A stretch of 64,000 bases of DNA, taken from Chryseobacterium sp. (lineage in GTDB: Bacteria > Bacteroidota > Bacteroidia > Flavobacteriales > Weeksellaceae). Both the position numbers and the translations under genes were made by a program. The stretch's first letter is position 1. The number at the start of each line of letters is the position of its first letter. The DNA is taken from positions 1 through 64,000 of the forward strand of contig QFQW01000008.1 in assembly GCA_003248755.1 (NCBI GenBank). The letters are read 5' to 3'. Shown here piece after piece: positions 35,187 through 44,870 of the stretch. The notes under the pieces were generated by a model. The model saw nothing but the letters and a program-made list of their open reading frames with translations, searched no databases and was not told the origin of the DNA.

Positions 35187-35218
35187 AAAAAACCTAAGTA
35201 AAGATACTTAGGTTTTTT
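35187..35218 (-). terminator. Strong terminator after gldN
   Basis: AAAAAACCTAAGTA and TACTTAGGTTTTTT form a perfect 14-base stem with a four-base loop (AAGA). It lies 20 bases after the gldN stop and closes the gldKLMN block. Confidence 0.9.
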
Positions 35219-35238
35219 TATTTGGACTATGAGAAATA

Positions 35239-36456
35239 TTAGTAATTCCACATATCGTTTTCCATTTGAAGAATCTGTGCTTTGATTCTGTCACTTTCTT
35301 CTAGCTGTCCATCTGCATCATTTGGGATATATTCATCAATGACTCCGCTTCCACCTCTTCCCATTCCATTATCAGTTTTATAGATAACTGCAGAGAATCT
35401 TCTAGCATTAAGGACATCATCAAAAGTAATATCAGATGTAGAATTTTTAGCATTAAAAATATAGTTACTAGACAAAACCTGTCTTGCATCCGGATAATAG
35501 ATCCAGAAAAGATCAATTAGATCACCTGATTCATTTAAGATAGAAGGATCAACTGCAGCCCCAGACTCTTGCATTTGTCTAGCTCTTTCAGCCTTTAAAA
35601 TAGCAGAATTAGGATCTTCACCCATTGCTGCAATACCAAGCAATCTATATCTTAATTGTGTATCTCTTTTATCGATATACCACATTCCCATTAACTTAAG
35701 TGCCTTAACTTTCTCAGTTTTAGTCTCAGAAAAACCAACATTGGCTTCAATGTCACTTTTTTTGATTTTGTACCAAGAACCATCTAAGTTAACAAGCATT
35801 GTACCAGGTTCAATAGTAGGTGCCTTAGTTGTTTTCTTAACAGTCTTCTTCTTTTTACCTTTTCCGGTAGTAACAGTTTCTTCAGTAGCAGCTGGTTGAG
35901 CAGCTCCGTTATATTCCAAAACATCAGCTAATCTCGTAGAATATTTCATAAACATTCCATCTACCTGCTTATTACCAGTACCCTTTAATGATGTAAAATA
36001 TTTTAAAAGCTTTTGAGCTTCCGCATCTTCAATCTTATTATCATTCATAGTCTGCACAAGATAGTCATCTACCATAGGAACAGATGTTGCAGCAGCAATC
36101 CCTTCCGGAGTCAGTCTGCTGGTAAAATCGTCACCAGAATAAACTTCTTTTATTTTACCTGAATTGACAGCATCTAATAAAATCTGATAAAGAGATTTAT
36201 TTTGAGAAACCAGACCATCCGAATTATGATAAAAAGGTTGATTGATTTTATCATTCATATCAATAATTTCCCATACAACCATACTTCTCAAAATGTCTTT
36301 ATCTTCGATAAAACCATATTTAAGAGGTGTAATACTATCTTTCTTAATCTCGCGATCTTCTCTGAATGTTTGAGGAGAGTTAGCATTAAGAATGCTACTT
36401 TGTCCAAAAACCATTGACGAGGAAAGACAAATTAAACTATATATAATCTTTTTCAT
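35239..36456 (-). CDS. gldN: Gliding motility / T9SS protein GldN
   Basis: GldN (PorN in Porphyromonas) is a periplasmic part of the type IX secretion core that pairs with GldK below the outer membrane. The 405-residue protein has a signal peptide (1-19, ending VFGQ) and family blocks such as DILRSMVVWEIIDMNDKINQ and KALKLMGMWYIDKRDTQL. A lysine-rich insertion at about residues 184-217 (TGKGKKKKTVKKTTKAP) makes it longer than the ~300-330 residues I recall for other GldN. It is last in gldK-gldL-gldM-gldN, 46 bases after gldM. Confidence 0.95.
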   Translation of the reverse strand: MKKIIYSLICLSSSMVFGQSSILNANSPQTFREDREIKKDSITPLKYGFIEDKDILRSMVVWEIIDMNDKINQPFYHNSDGLVSQNKSLYQILLDAVNSGKIKEVYSGDDFTSRLTPEGIAAATSVPMVDDYLVQTMNDNKIEDAEAQKLLKYFTSLKGTGNKQVDGMFMKYSTRLADVLEYNGAAQPAATEETVTTGKGKKKKTVKKTTKAPTIEPGTMLVNLDGSWYKIKKSDIEANVGFSETKTEKVKALKLMGMWYIDKRDTQLRYRLLGIAAMGEDPNSAILKAERARQMQESGAAVDPSILNESGDLIDLFWIYYPDARQVLSSNYIFNAKNSTSDITFDDVLNARRFSAVIYKTDNGMGRGGSGVIDEYIPNDADGQLEESDRIKAQILQMENDMWNY

Positions 36457-36502
36457 AATAAGTATTGAAATATAAAATCAATCAGATAAAACTGTTTTTT
36501 AA

Positions 36503-38071
36503 TTATAGTGCACTAATAACAACTCCACTAATATTAGGAAGAACTACACCGCTTAATCCTTGTGCTGTTGCTTGAACATCAAAAATTGCAATGTTATCCC
36601 CAGATCTTAAACCTTTTGTTAATGGTTCTACTGGTGCTAATGAATTTCCATTGACAGACATCACAGCTTTTCCAGGAACTTTAACTTTAAAACTTACAAC
36701 GTTAAATGTAACAGGGAAATCAAAATCTTTAAGCGTAGCTGTTAAAGTTTGTTTTGAAATCATGTTTGCAGGCATAACATCGTAGCTCTTACCTCTAATT
36801 TCGCCTCTTGGTGGAGGGATATTTTTAATTCTAAATTTGAACGGTTGAGAAATTGTTTTTCCACTTGGTGATTTTCCAGCAATTGTAAGTGTAACCTCAT
36901 TACCAGCACCCGGTGTAACATTCCATTTTCCTTTACCACCACTTACAGAAGCTCCAGCAGCAGATAAAGTAGTAGCATTAAGATCTGCACCTAGGATTGA
37001 TCCCGAAATTGGATTAGAAAGTCCTCTATAAAGAACGTTCATCTTATCAGCTGCCAAAATTGCACCACTTTGTTCTTTAAGTGCTTCTTGTCCAGAAACA
37101 ACATTTAAAGTGTGAGCATAAGGTAATGAATGATCTTTTCCATTTTTATCTTTAAATGAAATAGTTCCTTTAAATTCCTGAGGACCTGTAGCACTAGTGT
37201 TAGGTGTAATAATACCTTGTCCATTAACAACCTGAGCTCCAGAAACAGATAAACCAGGAACAGAACTGGCAAAAGTTCCAATTGCAACTTTGATTTGAGC
37301 TGGCTCTCCCTTCATAACTGAACTTGGTCCAGAAACTAAAGCTTCATAAGCATCAAATTTGATATCTGCATCAACTTTTTCTTGAAGCATAGACGTAATT
37401 GCATCTGACTGCAAGTTTCTAGCTTCTGACTGAATTACTTCTAAGTTAGAAAGAGCTGCTACTAATGGTTGATTATAAAATTTATATTGAATCCAACCTT
37501 TTGATGCTCTTTTATCACCTTTAGGAAAATCAGCAATAAGGGTTTTCTTCGCCCGGTCAGCAACATCTTTTAGTTGTTGATTAGCTCCAAAAGTACTTAC
37601 AATAAAATCTCTTAAACCATTAATCTTAGCTTGAAGATCTGTAGCTGTTTTAGACGGATTTTTTTCATCACCATCTTTAAAAAAATTACTTGTGGCCGGT
37701 TCTGTATTATTAAGTGCAGTAAAACTTTCTTCAACAGGCAAAGTAGAGTTATACTCAGCCTCTTTACTCATTTTAGTTTTAAGGTCTTCAATAAAATTAA
37801 CAAGTTCATTAGTTTTGCCTTCTAAACCTTTATATTGATCTAACAATGGACCATAAATTTCTGGTGAAGAAACAGCTTTAGCTTCTAAAGTCTTCTTAAA
37901 AATTTTATCGTTCTTGTCTTGAACCGTAAGTCTAGTATCAGTCAACGACTGATTTGTATCTTTATATGATCTGATGATTTCCTGATCGATTTGCATTGCA
38001 AGCATTGCAATGAAAACCAAATACATCAGGTTAATCATCTTCTGACGTGGTGTCTGTTTACCTCCTGCCAT
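36503..38071 (-). CDS. gldM: Gliding motility / T9SS motor protein GldM
   Basis: GldM forms, with GldL, the proton-driven inner-membrane motor of the type IX system and projects through the periplasm. The 522-residue protein begins GGKQTPRQKMINLMYLVFIA with a single membrane helix near residues 12-30, and continues with a long helical and then Ig-like D1-D4 periplasmic part, including NVLYRGLSNPISG, the typical GldM segment. Length is usual. It lies 44 bases after gldL. Confidence 0.97.
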   Translation of the reverse strand: MAGGKQTPRQKMINLMYLVFIAMLAMQIDQEIIRSYKDTNQSLTDTRLTVQDKNDKIFKKTLEAKAVSSPEIYGPLLDQYKGLEGKTNELVNFIEDLKTKMSKEAEYNSTLPVEESFTALNNTEPATSNFFKDGDEKNPSKTATDLQAKINGLRDFIVSTFGANQQLKDVADRAKKTLIADFPKGDKRASKGWIQYKFYNQPLVAALSNLEVIQSEARNLQSDAITSMLQEKVDADIKFDAYEALVSGPSSVMKGEPAQIKVAIGTFASSVPGLSVSGAQVVNGQGIITPNTSATGPQEFKGTISFKDKNGKDHSLPYAHTLNVVSGQEALKEQSGAILAADKMNVLYRGLSNPISGSILGADLNATTLSAAGASVSGGKGKWNVTPGAGNEVTLTIAGKSPSGKTISQPFKFRIKNIPPPRGEIRGKSYDVMPANMISKQTLTATLKDFDFPVTFNVVSFKVKVPGKAVMSVNGNSLAPVEPLTKGLRSGDNIAIFDVQATAQGLSGVVLPNISGVVISAL

Positions 38072-38115
38072 TTTAAAATAATTTAAATGTTAAACAATAA
38101 TTAAAATGATAGTGA

Positions 38116-38793
38116 TTAAGACTTCATTGCGCTAAGCATACCACCATAAACTCTATTAAGATTGTTAAGATTAGATGTTAAACCTTGTAATTCCTCATTG
38201 AATTTTTCAGATTGCTCAGCAGACTTCTGAATATCTTCAACATACTTTCTGCTGAATTCTGATTGTTTCTGTCCATGCTCTAATTGAAGTGCATAAAGTG
38301 CATTCATACTTTCAAGGTGAGAAGCAGCAAGATTCAATTGCTCATTATATTTGTGAGTAGAAGCAGAAACATCTACTGTTTGGTTGATTTGATCTACAGA
38401 AGAGGAAAATTTGTCAATTCCACCTCTTAATCTTTCAAACAAACTTACATCCAATTTTGCATCAGCAAGCATTTGATCAAGTTTGCCAGATAGAGAAACT
38501 TCTAATTCTTTGTTTTCAACTTTGTTTACAACTTTTTTAGGTTGTCTTTCTGCAGACTCATCTAACAATTCCGGATATACATTTTCCCAAGCATAATGCT
38601 CTTCTTTTGCTGGCGGGTCAAATGCAAAGAATAAGAAAATAACAGCTTCAGTAATCAAACCAGCAGCAAGTGCTACGTTACCTGTAATAGGACCAACATG
38701 CCAGTGTGTCATTTTGAAAAGAGCTCCCAAGATTACGATTGCAGCACCGAACGAATAAACAAAATTCGTTATTGATTCTTTAGTTTTAAACAT
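38116..38793 (-). CDS. gldL: Gliding motility / T9SS motor protein GldL
   Basis: GldL is the inner-membrane stator-like partner of GldM. The 225-residue protein has two membrane helices in the first ~65 residues (NFVYSFGAAIVILGALFKMT and GLITEAVIFLFFAFDPP, with a conserved glutamate in the second) and a long cytoplasmic coiled-coil tail. That glutamate is thought to be important for proton use in this motor. It lies 37 bases after gldK. Confidence 0.96.
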   Translation of the reverse strand: MFKTKESITNFVYSFGAAIVILGALFKMTHWHVGPITGNVALAAGLITEAVIFLFFAFDPPAKEEHYAWENVYPELLDESAERQPKKVVNKVENKELEVSLSGKLDQMLADAKLDVSLFERLRGGIDKFSSSVDQINQTVDVSASTHKYNEQLNLAASHLESMNALYALQLEHGQKQSEFSRKYVEDIQKSAEQSEKFNEELQGLTSNLNNLNRVYGGMLSAMKS

Positions 38794-38830
38794 TTTTTTG
38801 AATTTTTAGTTAGTAATAGTTAGTTAAAAT

Positions 38831-40249
38831 TTATTTAGTTGATCTTTTAAATTTGCCTGCTCCAGCCGGAATATCTTGAATAGTTCTAAATCCTATGTAG
38901 CTTCTCGCTGAATCTTTTCTTTCCCAATCTCTATAACCAGTCATTAGAAGATAACCTACATCTTTCCAGGATCCACCTCTTACAGTTTTTTTAACTTCTC
39001 TGTAAGCTTGATTAGACAAATACGGGTTTAGTGTTGAAGAAAATTCGTAGGTAGAATTACTGTAAGGAGATTCCGTCCACTCAGATACATTACCCGCCAT
39101 ATCATATAAACCAAATCCATTTTTAAGGAATTTCTTCACAGGAGCTGTATAGGTATAGTTCCCTTTCTTCTCGTCCTCAATATAAGTACCTCTTTTAGGT
39201 TTAAAGTTAGCTAAGTAACATCCTCTGTCATCCTGTAAATAAGGACCTCCCCAAGGGTATGTTGCATTTTGAATACCTCCTTTAGCTGCATATTCCCATT
39301 CAGCTTCTGTTGGTAATCTAAATCTCATCGCTTTCTGCTTTTTCTTTTTTAAACTGTTATTGTAATCAGTTTTTATTTTAGTTTTAAAATCACAGTAGGC
39401 TCTAGCCTGATCCCAAGTAACTCCTACTACAGGATATTCTTTGTATGCATTATGCCAAAAATACTGGTCAAATAATGGTTCATTATAAGCATAATTAAAG
39501 TCTTTTACCCAAACTGTTGTATCAGGATAAACTGCAATACTTTCTTTTTTAAGATATTTTGTTCCTCTGTCTTTATCTTTTACAGCACTAGCAACATCTT
39601 CCCATTGATAGTTATATTTGATTTTAGACCAATCAATAATTCTCTCGTTGTTAATTCTTTTCTCTGCAGGTAAATACATAGATTCTAAAACCTCTGCATA
39701 TTTTTCATCAGGATAGCCAGAAGTATTGTATTGCAATGGAACTTTCCAATCTAATTTTTTAGATTCATCGTAGCCTCCATCTCTACCTCCTTGCGATTCC
39801 ATAAATTTTTGGTAAGGCGTAGCTTCTTCTCCTGTTTTTTTAGAAGCATAAGCGTAATCAGCAATCGTAGCTCCATCACCTCCTTCACCTCCTTCACCGG
39901 CAGCCTCAGCTAACAACCCTCTGGCAATAGAATCTCTTACAGCATTTATAAATACCCTATATTCAGCATTTGTAATTTCTGATTCATCCATAAAAAAGGA
40001 AGATACTGTTACAGTTTTTGGCATTGCCTTTTCAGGAGTACTTGCGAAATCCTGATCCGCCATACCCATTACAAAAGATCCTCCAGGTATTGGAACCATT
40101 CCATAAGGTCTATCTGCAATAAACGACTTTGCCGATCCTCTTGGAATAAGTTCTCCTTTTAGACCGGGTTTACCAGAACTTCCCTTGTTCCCTTTAGAAC
40201 AAGAAACTGCAATTGAGGCTGATAAAATTAAAAGTAATATCCTTTTCAT
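38831..40249 (-). CDS. gldK: Gliding motility / T9SS lipoprotein GldK
   Basis: GldK (PorK) is an outer-membrane lipoprotein with a formylglycine-generating-enzyme-like fold that forms the T9SS ring with GldN. The 472-residue protein has the lipobox SIAVSC (Cys at ~17), then YGMVPIPGGSFVMGMADQD, MDESEITNAEYRVFI, RFRLPTEAEWEYAAKGG and GFGLYDMAGNVSEWTESPYS, ending in VRGGSWKD. These are FGE-sulfatase features, but in GldK they serve a structural role. It is first in the cluster. A possible promoter, TTG (40303-40305) with TATATTTA (40272-40279) on the minus strand, is imperfect. Confidence 0.96.
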   Translation of the reverse strand: MKRILLLILSASIAVSCSKGNKGSSGKPGLKGELIPRGSAKSFIADRPYGMVPIPGGSFVMGMADQDFASTPEKAMPKTVTVSSFFMDESEITNAEYRVFINAVRDSIARGLLAEAAGEGGEGGDGATIADYAYASKKTGEEATPYQKFMESQGGRDGGYDESKKLDWKVPLQYNTSGYPDEKYAEVLESMYLPAEKRINNERIIDWSKIKYNYQWEDVASAVKDKDRGTKYLKKESIAVYPDTTVWVKDFNYAYNEPLFDQYFWHNAYKEYPVVGVTWDQARAYCDFKTKIKTDYNNSLKKKKQKAMRFRLPTEAEWEYAAKGGIQNATYPWGGPYLQDDRGCYLANFKPKRGTYIEDEKKGNYTYTAPVKKFLKNGFGLYDMAGNVSEWTESPYSNSTYEFSSTLNPYLSNQAYREVKKTVRGGSWKDVGYLLMTGYRDWERKDSARSYIGFRTIQDIPAGAGKFKRSTK

Positions 40250-40354
40250 CCTTTTTAAAGAAATTAAGCGGTAAATATATAATTTTTTTTATGAATAATT
40301 ATCAATTATTATTGAATAACGTAAATTGTTAAAGAATATTTCATAAACGTGAAA

Positions 40355-42208
40355 CTATTCTACAGTCACTGATTTTGCGAGGTTTCTAGGCTGATCTACA
40401 TTGGCACCTCTTTCAACTGCAATGTAGTATGCTAAAAGCTGTAATGGGATGGATGCTAATATAGGTGAAAAGCACTCAGATGTTTCTGGAATTTCTATGA
40501 TATAGTCTGCCATTGCTGAAACTTGAACATCACCTTTATTTACAATAGCAATAACTTTTCCTTTTCTGGCCTTGATTTCTTGAACGTTACTTACAATTTT
40601 ATCATAATGTCCAATCTTGGGAGCTATAATAACAATAGGCATATTTTCATCAATCAAAGCAATAGGACCGTGTTTCATTTCCGCTGCAGGATAACCTTCC
40701 GCATGAATATAAGAAATCTCTTTTAGTTTAAGAGCACCTTCTAATGCCGCAGGGAAATTATAACCTCTTCCCAGATATAAGAAATTGGTAGCGTCAACAA
40801 ATTTTTTAGCTATTTCCTTTACTGTAATATCAACTGAGTTAAGTACATCTTCTACTTTCTTAGGAATAGCGTCCAATTCTGTAACCAATCTCATAAAATC
40901 AGCTTTTCCAAGGTTACCATTATGATTACCTAATTTAATTGCTATTAATGAAAGAATTGTTAGCTGCGCAGTAAAAGCTTTAGTAGATGCAACTCCTATT
41001 TCTGGTCCTGCATGTGTATAAGCTCCTGCATCTGTATATCTCGCAATTGAAGAATCTACAACGTTGCAGATTCCGAATACGAAAGCTCCTTTTTCTTTAG
41101 CCAGTTTAATGGCTGCCATTGTATCAGCTGTTTCTCCTGATTGAGAAATAGCAATAACAACATCTTTAGAATTAATAATAGGATTTCTGTATCTGAATTC
41201 AGAAGCATATTCTACTTCTACAGGTACTCTTGCGAATTCTTCAATAAGATACTCTCCAATAAGACCTGCGTGCCAAGAAGTACCACAAGCAATAATTATA
41301 ATTCTGTCAGCATTAGTTAACCTTTCTAAATGATCCCAGATTCCTGCCATTTTAATAATACCTTCGTCAACAAGCAATCTTCCTCTCATTGTATCAAGAA
41401 TAGACTTAGGCTGTTCGAAAATTTCTTTTAACATAAAATGTTCATAACCTCCTTTTTCAATCTGTTCAAGATTAAGTCTTAATTCTTGTATAGCCGGTTC
41501 TATTTTAGCATTCTCTTTTATTGTTCTTATGTCGATTCCTCCATCCAAAGAGATTGTTGCCATGTGTCCTTCCTCTAAATAAACAGCCTCTTTCGTAAAT
41601 TCTACAAAAGGAGATGCATCAGAGGCAACGAAATATTCATTTTCTCCAATTCCGATTGCAAGAGGAGAACCTAATCTGGCAACAATTATTTCACCAGGAA
41701 AGTCTTCGTGCAAAACAGAAACAGCGTATGCTCCGTATACTTCATTTAGAGCATATCTTACTGCTGTAGAAAAATCTAAAGAAGGTTCTTTATCAAAAAA
41801 ATACTGAATCAGATTAACCAATACCTCTGTATCAGTTTCAGATTTGAACTCGTAATCTTTATTGATCAACATTGTTTTAATTGTATCATAATTCTCAATG
41901 ATACCATTATGAACAATTGCTATTTTTCCATTATTGGAAAGATGCGGATGAGAATTATTATCACTTGGAACTCCATGAGTTGCCCATCTGGTATGTCCCA
42001 TTCCAAGTTTGGCCGTGTTTTTTAAACCCTTAGAAATAGCAACCAAATCATCAACCTTACCTTTGGTTTTTTTGACTTCCAAATCTCCATTGTCATTTTC
42101 TAAAATAACCCCCGCACTATCATATCCTCTATATTCTAATCGACGTAATCCATTAATTACAATATCATAAGCGTCACGAAAACCTGTATATCCGACAATT
42201 CCACACAT
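40355..42208 (-). CDS. glmS: Glutamine--fructose-6-phosphate aminotransferase (isomerising)
   Basis: GlmS makes glucosamine-6-phosphate from fructose-6-phosphate and glutamine, the first step to UDP-GlcNAc for wall and lipopolysaccharide. The 617-residue protein begins MCGIVGYTGF with the Cys2 nucleophile of the glutaminase domain and has the SIS isomerase domains with ACGTSWHAG, SQSGETADTMAA, GVASTKAFTAQ and the end DQPRNLAKSVTVE. Length is standard. It follows the DUF4270 gene by 14 bases; no glmS ribozyme is expected or seen. Confidence 0.98.
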   Translation of the reverse strand: MCGIVGYTGFRDAYDIVINGLRRLEYRGYDSAGVILENDNGDLEVKKTKGKVDDLVAISKGLKNTAKLGMGHTRWATHGVPSDNNSHPHLSNNGKIAIVHNGIIENYDTIKTMLINKDYEFKSETDTEVLVNLIQYFFDKEPSLDFSTAVRYALNEVYGAYAVSVLHEDFPGEIIVARLGSPLAIGIGENEYFVASDASPFVEFTKEAVYLEEGHMATISLDGGIDIRTIKENAKIEPAIQELRLNLEQIEKGGYEHFMLKEIFEQPKSILDTMRGRLLVDEGIIKMAGIWDHLERLTNADRIIIIACGTSWHAGLIGEYLIEEFARVPVEVEYASEFRYRNPIINSKDVVIAISQSGETADTMAAIKLAKEKGAFVFGICNVVDSSIARYTDAGAYTHAGPEIGVASTKAFTAQLTILSLIAIKLGNHNGNLGKADFMRLVTELDAIPKKVEDVLNSVDITVKEIAKKFVDATNFLYLGRGYNFPAALEGALKLKEISYIHAEGYPAAEMKHGPIALIDENMPIVIIAPKIGHYDKIVSNVQEIKARKGKVIAIVNKGDVQVSAMADYIIEIPETSECFSPILASIPLQLLAYYIAVERGANVDQPRNLAKSVTVE

Positions 42209-42222
42209 ATCTAATTTGGTTT

Positions 42223-43818
42223 TTATTTTTGGGTATATATAATTCTAAGTTGAACATTTTTAGAATCCGGAGATATTGCTTGACCCGTATTATTAATATC
42301 AGTTCCTCTTAATGCAATTCTGAAAGGATTATATGGTCTATCATTATATGTTTGACCCAACAATGTTCCAGTAGATGAATCAGAAAGATAGCCTCCTACG
42401 TTAATGTAAAAATCATGAGCATTATGATTTTTCTCCACGATATTTTTCAAAGAAGCCGTAATTCCCACATCATAATAAGCATCTTTTGTAGAAAGATTAG
42501 CAGGTTTAATAAGACTATATCCTGTTGATGCCAATACTGTCATATCCGGAAGAAAACGAACTGTATCTTTTATCATCTCCTGAACTAATAAATTAGATGG
42601 CTTTCTATATTTGTTATTCCACTCATCGGCATTATTATACAAACGTATCTTAGCAGAAACAATTGCTATTTTATCGTTTTTGAATTTTTGTTTTAACGAA
42701 TCAATGGTACGTTGCGGTATTCTAATTCCGATACCACTTCCACCCATTCCTTGTAAATACAATTTTTCTGCAGGATTCACAGCAATATTTGGATTATGCT
42801 TCAGATCAGCATATTTCACACCAGCTAGAATTGCCGGTGCATACTGGCTATTTGTTCTGTCATATACTACTTGACTCATATGGACATTGGATGAACCAAT
42901 ATTAAGAGCAACCTCTTGTTTTGTTCTAGTAACAACACCATTAGCTGTCACATCATTTTTATAGTAAATGATGATTCCGGCATCATTAGGAGCCATTGAG
43001 AAAAGGTACCCATCATTTTGCTCTACAGAAATACTGATTCCTCTAAAGTATCTTATGAAAGAAGCGGCGTCTTTAAGAACCTGATTACCTTTTTTAGCAA
43101 TAATTTTTTCCTGAAAAAAAGCACTATCCAATTTCATCCTGAAAGATACTGCCCTGTTCAACAATTCTTTAGAGTCAGAATCTTGTGTAACCACTACAGA
43201 GTTAACTGTTCCATTGAAAGATTTGGAACCTAAAACTTTCGTAGTATTAAGCGTGAACGCTTTATTAGTAGAAATAGAATCCGAAGTACCTCCTAGGAAA
43301 TCCATTACCTCGTGAACTTTTATAGTAAGAGGTGTTTTTTCGCCACCAATCTTATATTTCCCATACTTCTTCACCGGATAAGTTGTCACTACTTTTTTTG
43401 CAGCAATATTTCCATCCGGGTAAGTATAATCTTCTGTAGTTGTGGTTGTTAAAGAGTCAGCAGCTGTTTCATATCTTGGTTTAAGCGTTAAAACAACAGA
43501 ATCAATTATCGGATTAGTTCCAAAATCAGGGTCATAGGCATTCAGTCTCACCTGAGTAATGTATGAAACTTTTTGACCACCAAAAACACCTTCTCTAAAT
43601 GCCCCAATTCTCACACTATCATATTGGGATGTAACCACTTTTTGTACATCACCATTATCTACATTATAAGCTGTTAAACTATAGATTTTATCATAAGCTT
43701 CAGATCCTTCAACAAGTTGAGAACCCAAATTATCCAATTCTCCTTCACAAGAATTCAGTACAATCATTCCCATCACCAAAAACGGGAGCAACTTCATTAA
43801 TGTTTTTATCTTTATCAT
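42223..43818 (-). CDS. DUF4270 family outer-membrane lipoprotein
   Basis: The 531-residue protein has a lipoprotein signal with MIVLNSC (Cys at ~24) and then the family sequence LDNLGSQLVEGSEAYDK, SVRIGAFREGVFGGQKVSYI and PIIDSVVLTLKP. An in-frame ATG at 43797 is an alternative start. DUF4270 is a Bacteroidota family, often between a GlgA-like gene and glmS, and its function is unknown. Gaps of 22 and 14 bases to its neighbours indicate one transcript. Confidence 0.88.
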   Translation of the reverse strand: MIKIKTLMKLLPFLVMGMIVLNSCEGELDNLGSQLVEGSEAYDKIYSLTAYNVDNGDVQKVVTSQYDSVRIGAFREGVFGGQKVSYITQVRLNAYDPDFGTNPIIDSVVLTLKPRYETAADSLTTTTTEDYTYPDGNIAAKKVVTTYPVKKYGKYKIGGEKTPLTIKVHEVMDFLGGTSDSISTNKAFTLNTTKVLGSKSFNGTVNSVVVTQDSDSKELLNRAVSFRMKLDSAFFQEKIIAKKGNQVLKDAASFIRYFRGISISVEQNDGYLFSMAPNDAGIIIYYKNDVTANGVVTRTKQEVALNIGSSNVHMSQVVYDRTNSQYAPAILAGVKYADLKHNPNIAVNPAEKLYLQGMGGSGIGIRIPQRTIDSLKQKFKNDKIAIVSAKIRLYNNADEWNNKYRKPSNLLVQEMIKDTVRFLPDMTVLASTGYSLIKPANLSTKDAYYDVGITASLKNIVEKNHNAHDFYINVGGYLSDSSTGTLLGQTYNDRPYNPFRIALRGTDINNTGQAISPDSKNVQLRIIYTQK

Positions 43819-43840
43819 TATAAATATAACCTAATAGTTA

Positions 43841-44611
43841 TTAATAAACTTTAGCAATAGAATCTGCATTCAGATAATCAGACTTTTCTGCTTCAGCTTT
43901 TGCATAAGCTTCATCCAATTTATCCTCTAAAAATTCGTTCCCTTTCACAATTACGTCTACATATCGCATGCTATCATTAACGAAAGTTAGGAAGCTCGGA
44001 TTATCTAACGACTGTAAATCAGAAATATTATCAAATTCCAAAATTTCTTTTGTATTCATGCTTAACGGAATATCATCTTCATTATAAACCGACAGGACTA
44101 TTTTGGTATCTTTGAAATAAGTATCGTCTTTGTAGTAGGTATTAAGATAAATAGGAATCAACGATGCCATCCAGCCGTTAAGATGAATCACATCAGGAAC
44201 CCAATTTAGTTTTTTGATTGTTTCAATGACACCTCTTGCGAAGAAAACAGCTCTTTCGTTGTTGTCTTCAAAAGGATTGCCCTCGTCATCAAAATAATAT
44301 TGTTTTCTTTTGAAGTATTCTTCATTATCTATGAAGTAAACTTGTAATCTTTCGCCAGGTAAAGAAGCGACTTTGATAATCAAGGGTTGATCTAGATCAT
44401 TGATGATAATGTTCATTCCAGAAAGTCTGATAACCTCATGTAATTGAAACTTTCTCTCACTGATTTGACCAAACCTAGGCATAAAAACCCTCACATCGTT
44501 ACCCTCGCTGTGCATTTTCAGCGCCATTTTGTGTACCAAATTACCCATATTAGTATCTTCTTGATAAGGGTACATCTCTGTAGTAACGTATAAAATTTTC
44601 TGATTAGCCAT
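43841..44611 (-). CDS. GlgA-like protein with only the N-terminal GT5 half
   Basis: I chose the ATG at 44611, which gives 256 residues and starts MANQKILYVTTEMYPYQED; the frame extends to 44653, but a -7 match lies at 44651-44658. The protein resembles the first Rossmann domain of glycogen/starch synthase (GT5). However, the KxGGLGD signature that binds ADP-glucose is replaced by EDTNMGNL, and the C-terminal half of the GT-B fold is missing. Family features kept are VRVFMPRFGQI, VDPVIHLNGW-like WVPDVIHLNGWMASLIPIY and ERAVFFARGVIE. Catalysis as a glycogen synthase is therefore unlikely. It heads the DUF4270-glmS block. Confidence 0.8.
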   Translation of the reverse strand: MANQKILYVTTEMYPYQEDTNMGNLVHKMALKMHSEGNDVRVFMPRFGQISERKFQLHEVIRLSGMNIIINDLDQPLIIKVASLPGERLQVYFIDNEEYFKRKQYYFDDEGNPFEDNNERAVFFARGVIETIKKLNWVPDVIHLNGWMASLIPIYLNTYYKDDTYFKDTKIVLSVYNEDDIPLSMNTKEILEFDNISDLQSLDNPSFLTFVNDSMRYVDVIVKGNEFLEDKLDEAYAKAEAEKSDYLNADSIAKVY

Positions 44612-44650
44612 AAAAATTTGCTTTAACTGAAGTATAAAATCTTCATTTTG

Positions 44651-44658
44651 CAAAATTA
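44651..44658 (-). promoter_or_regulatory. -7 element of the GlgA-like/DUF4270/glmS unit
   Basis: On the minus strand TAATTTTG, followed by C, matches TAnnTTTG and would start transcription about 33 bases before the ATG at 44611. I see no clear -33 TTG. The rest of the 259-base gap to panC holds no ORF that I credit. Confidence 0.45.
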
Positions 44659-44870
44659 CAAAAAATTAAATCAAAACATTTATTTTCACTAACATTAATA
44701 TTCTTTAACAAAAGACATTCTATATCAAATAGTTAATATACCAAAAATGTTAAATTTTGACCTAAATTCTTTACAAGACAAACTTTTATTATTCCAAAAC
44801 ACAAATTAAAGCATGAAAACATAAGCAGAAAGCCAAAAACTATTAACTTTACCCCTTCAAATATCAACTC

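Noticed and set aside
41900..42222. glmS ribozyme or GlcN6P-responsive leader before glmS
   Set aside because: Only 14 bases separate the DUF4270 stop from the glmS start, which is too short for a ribozyme.
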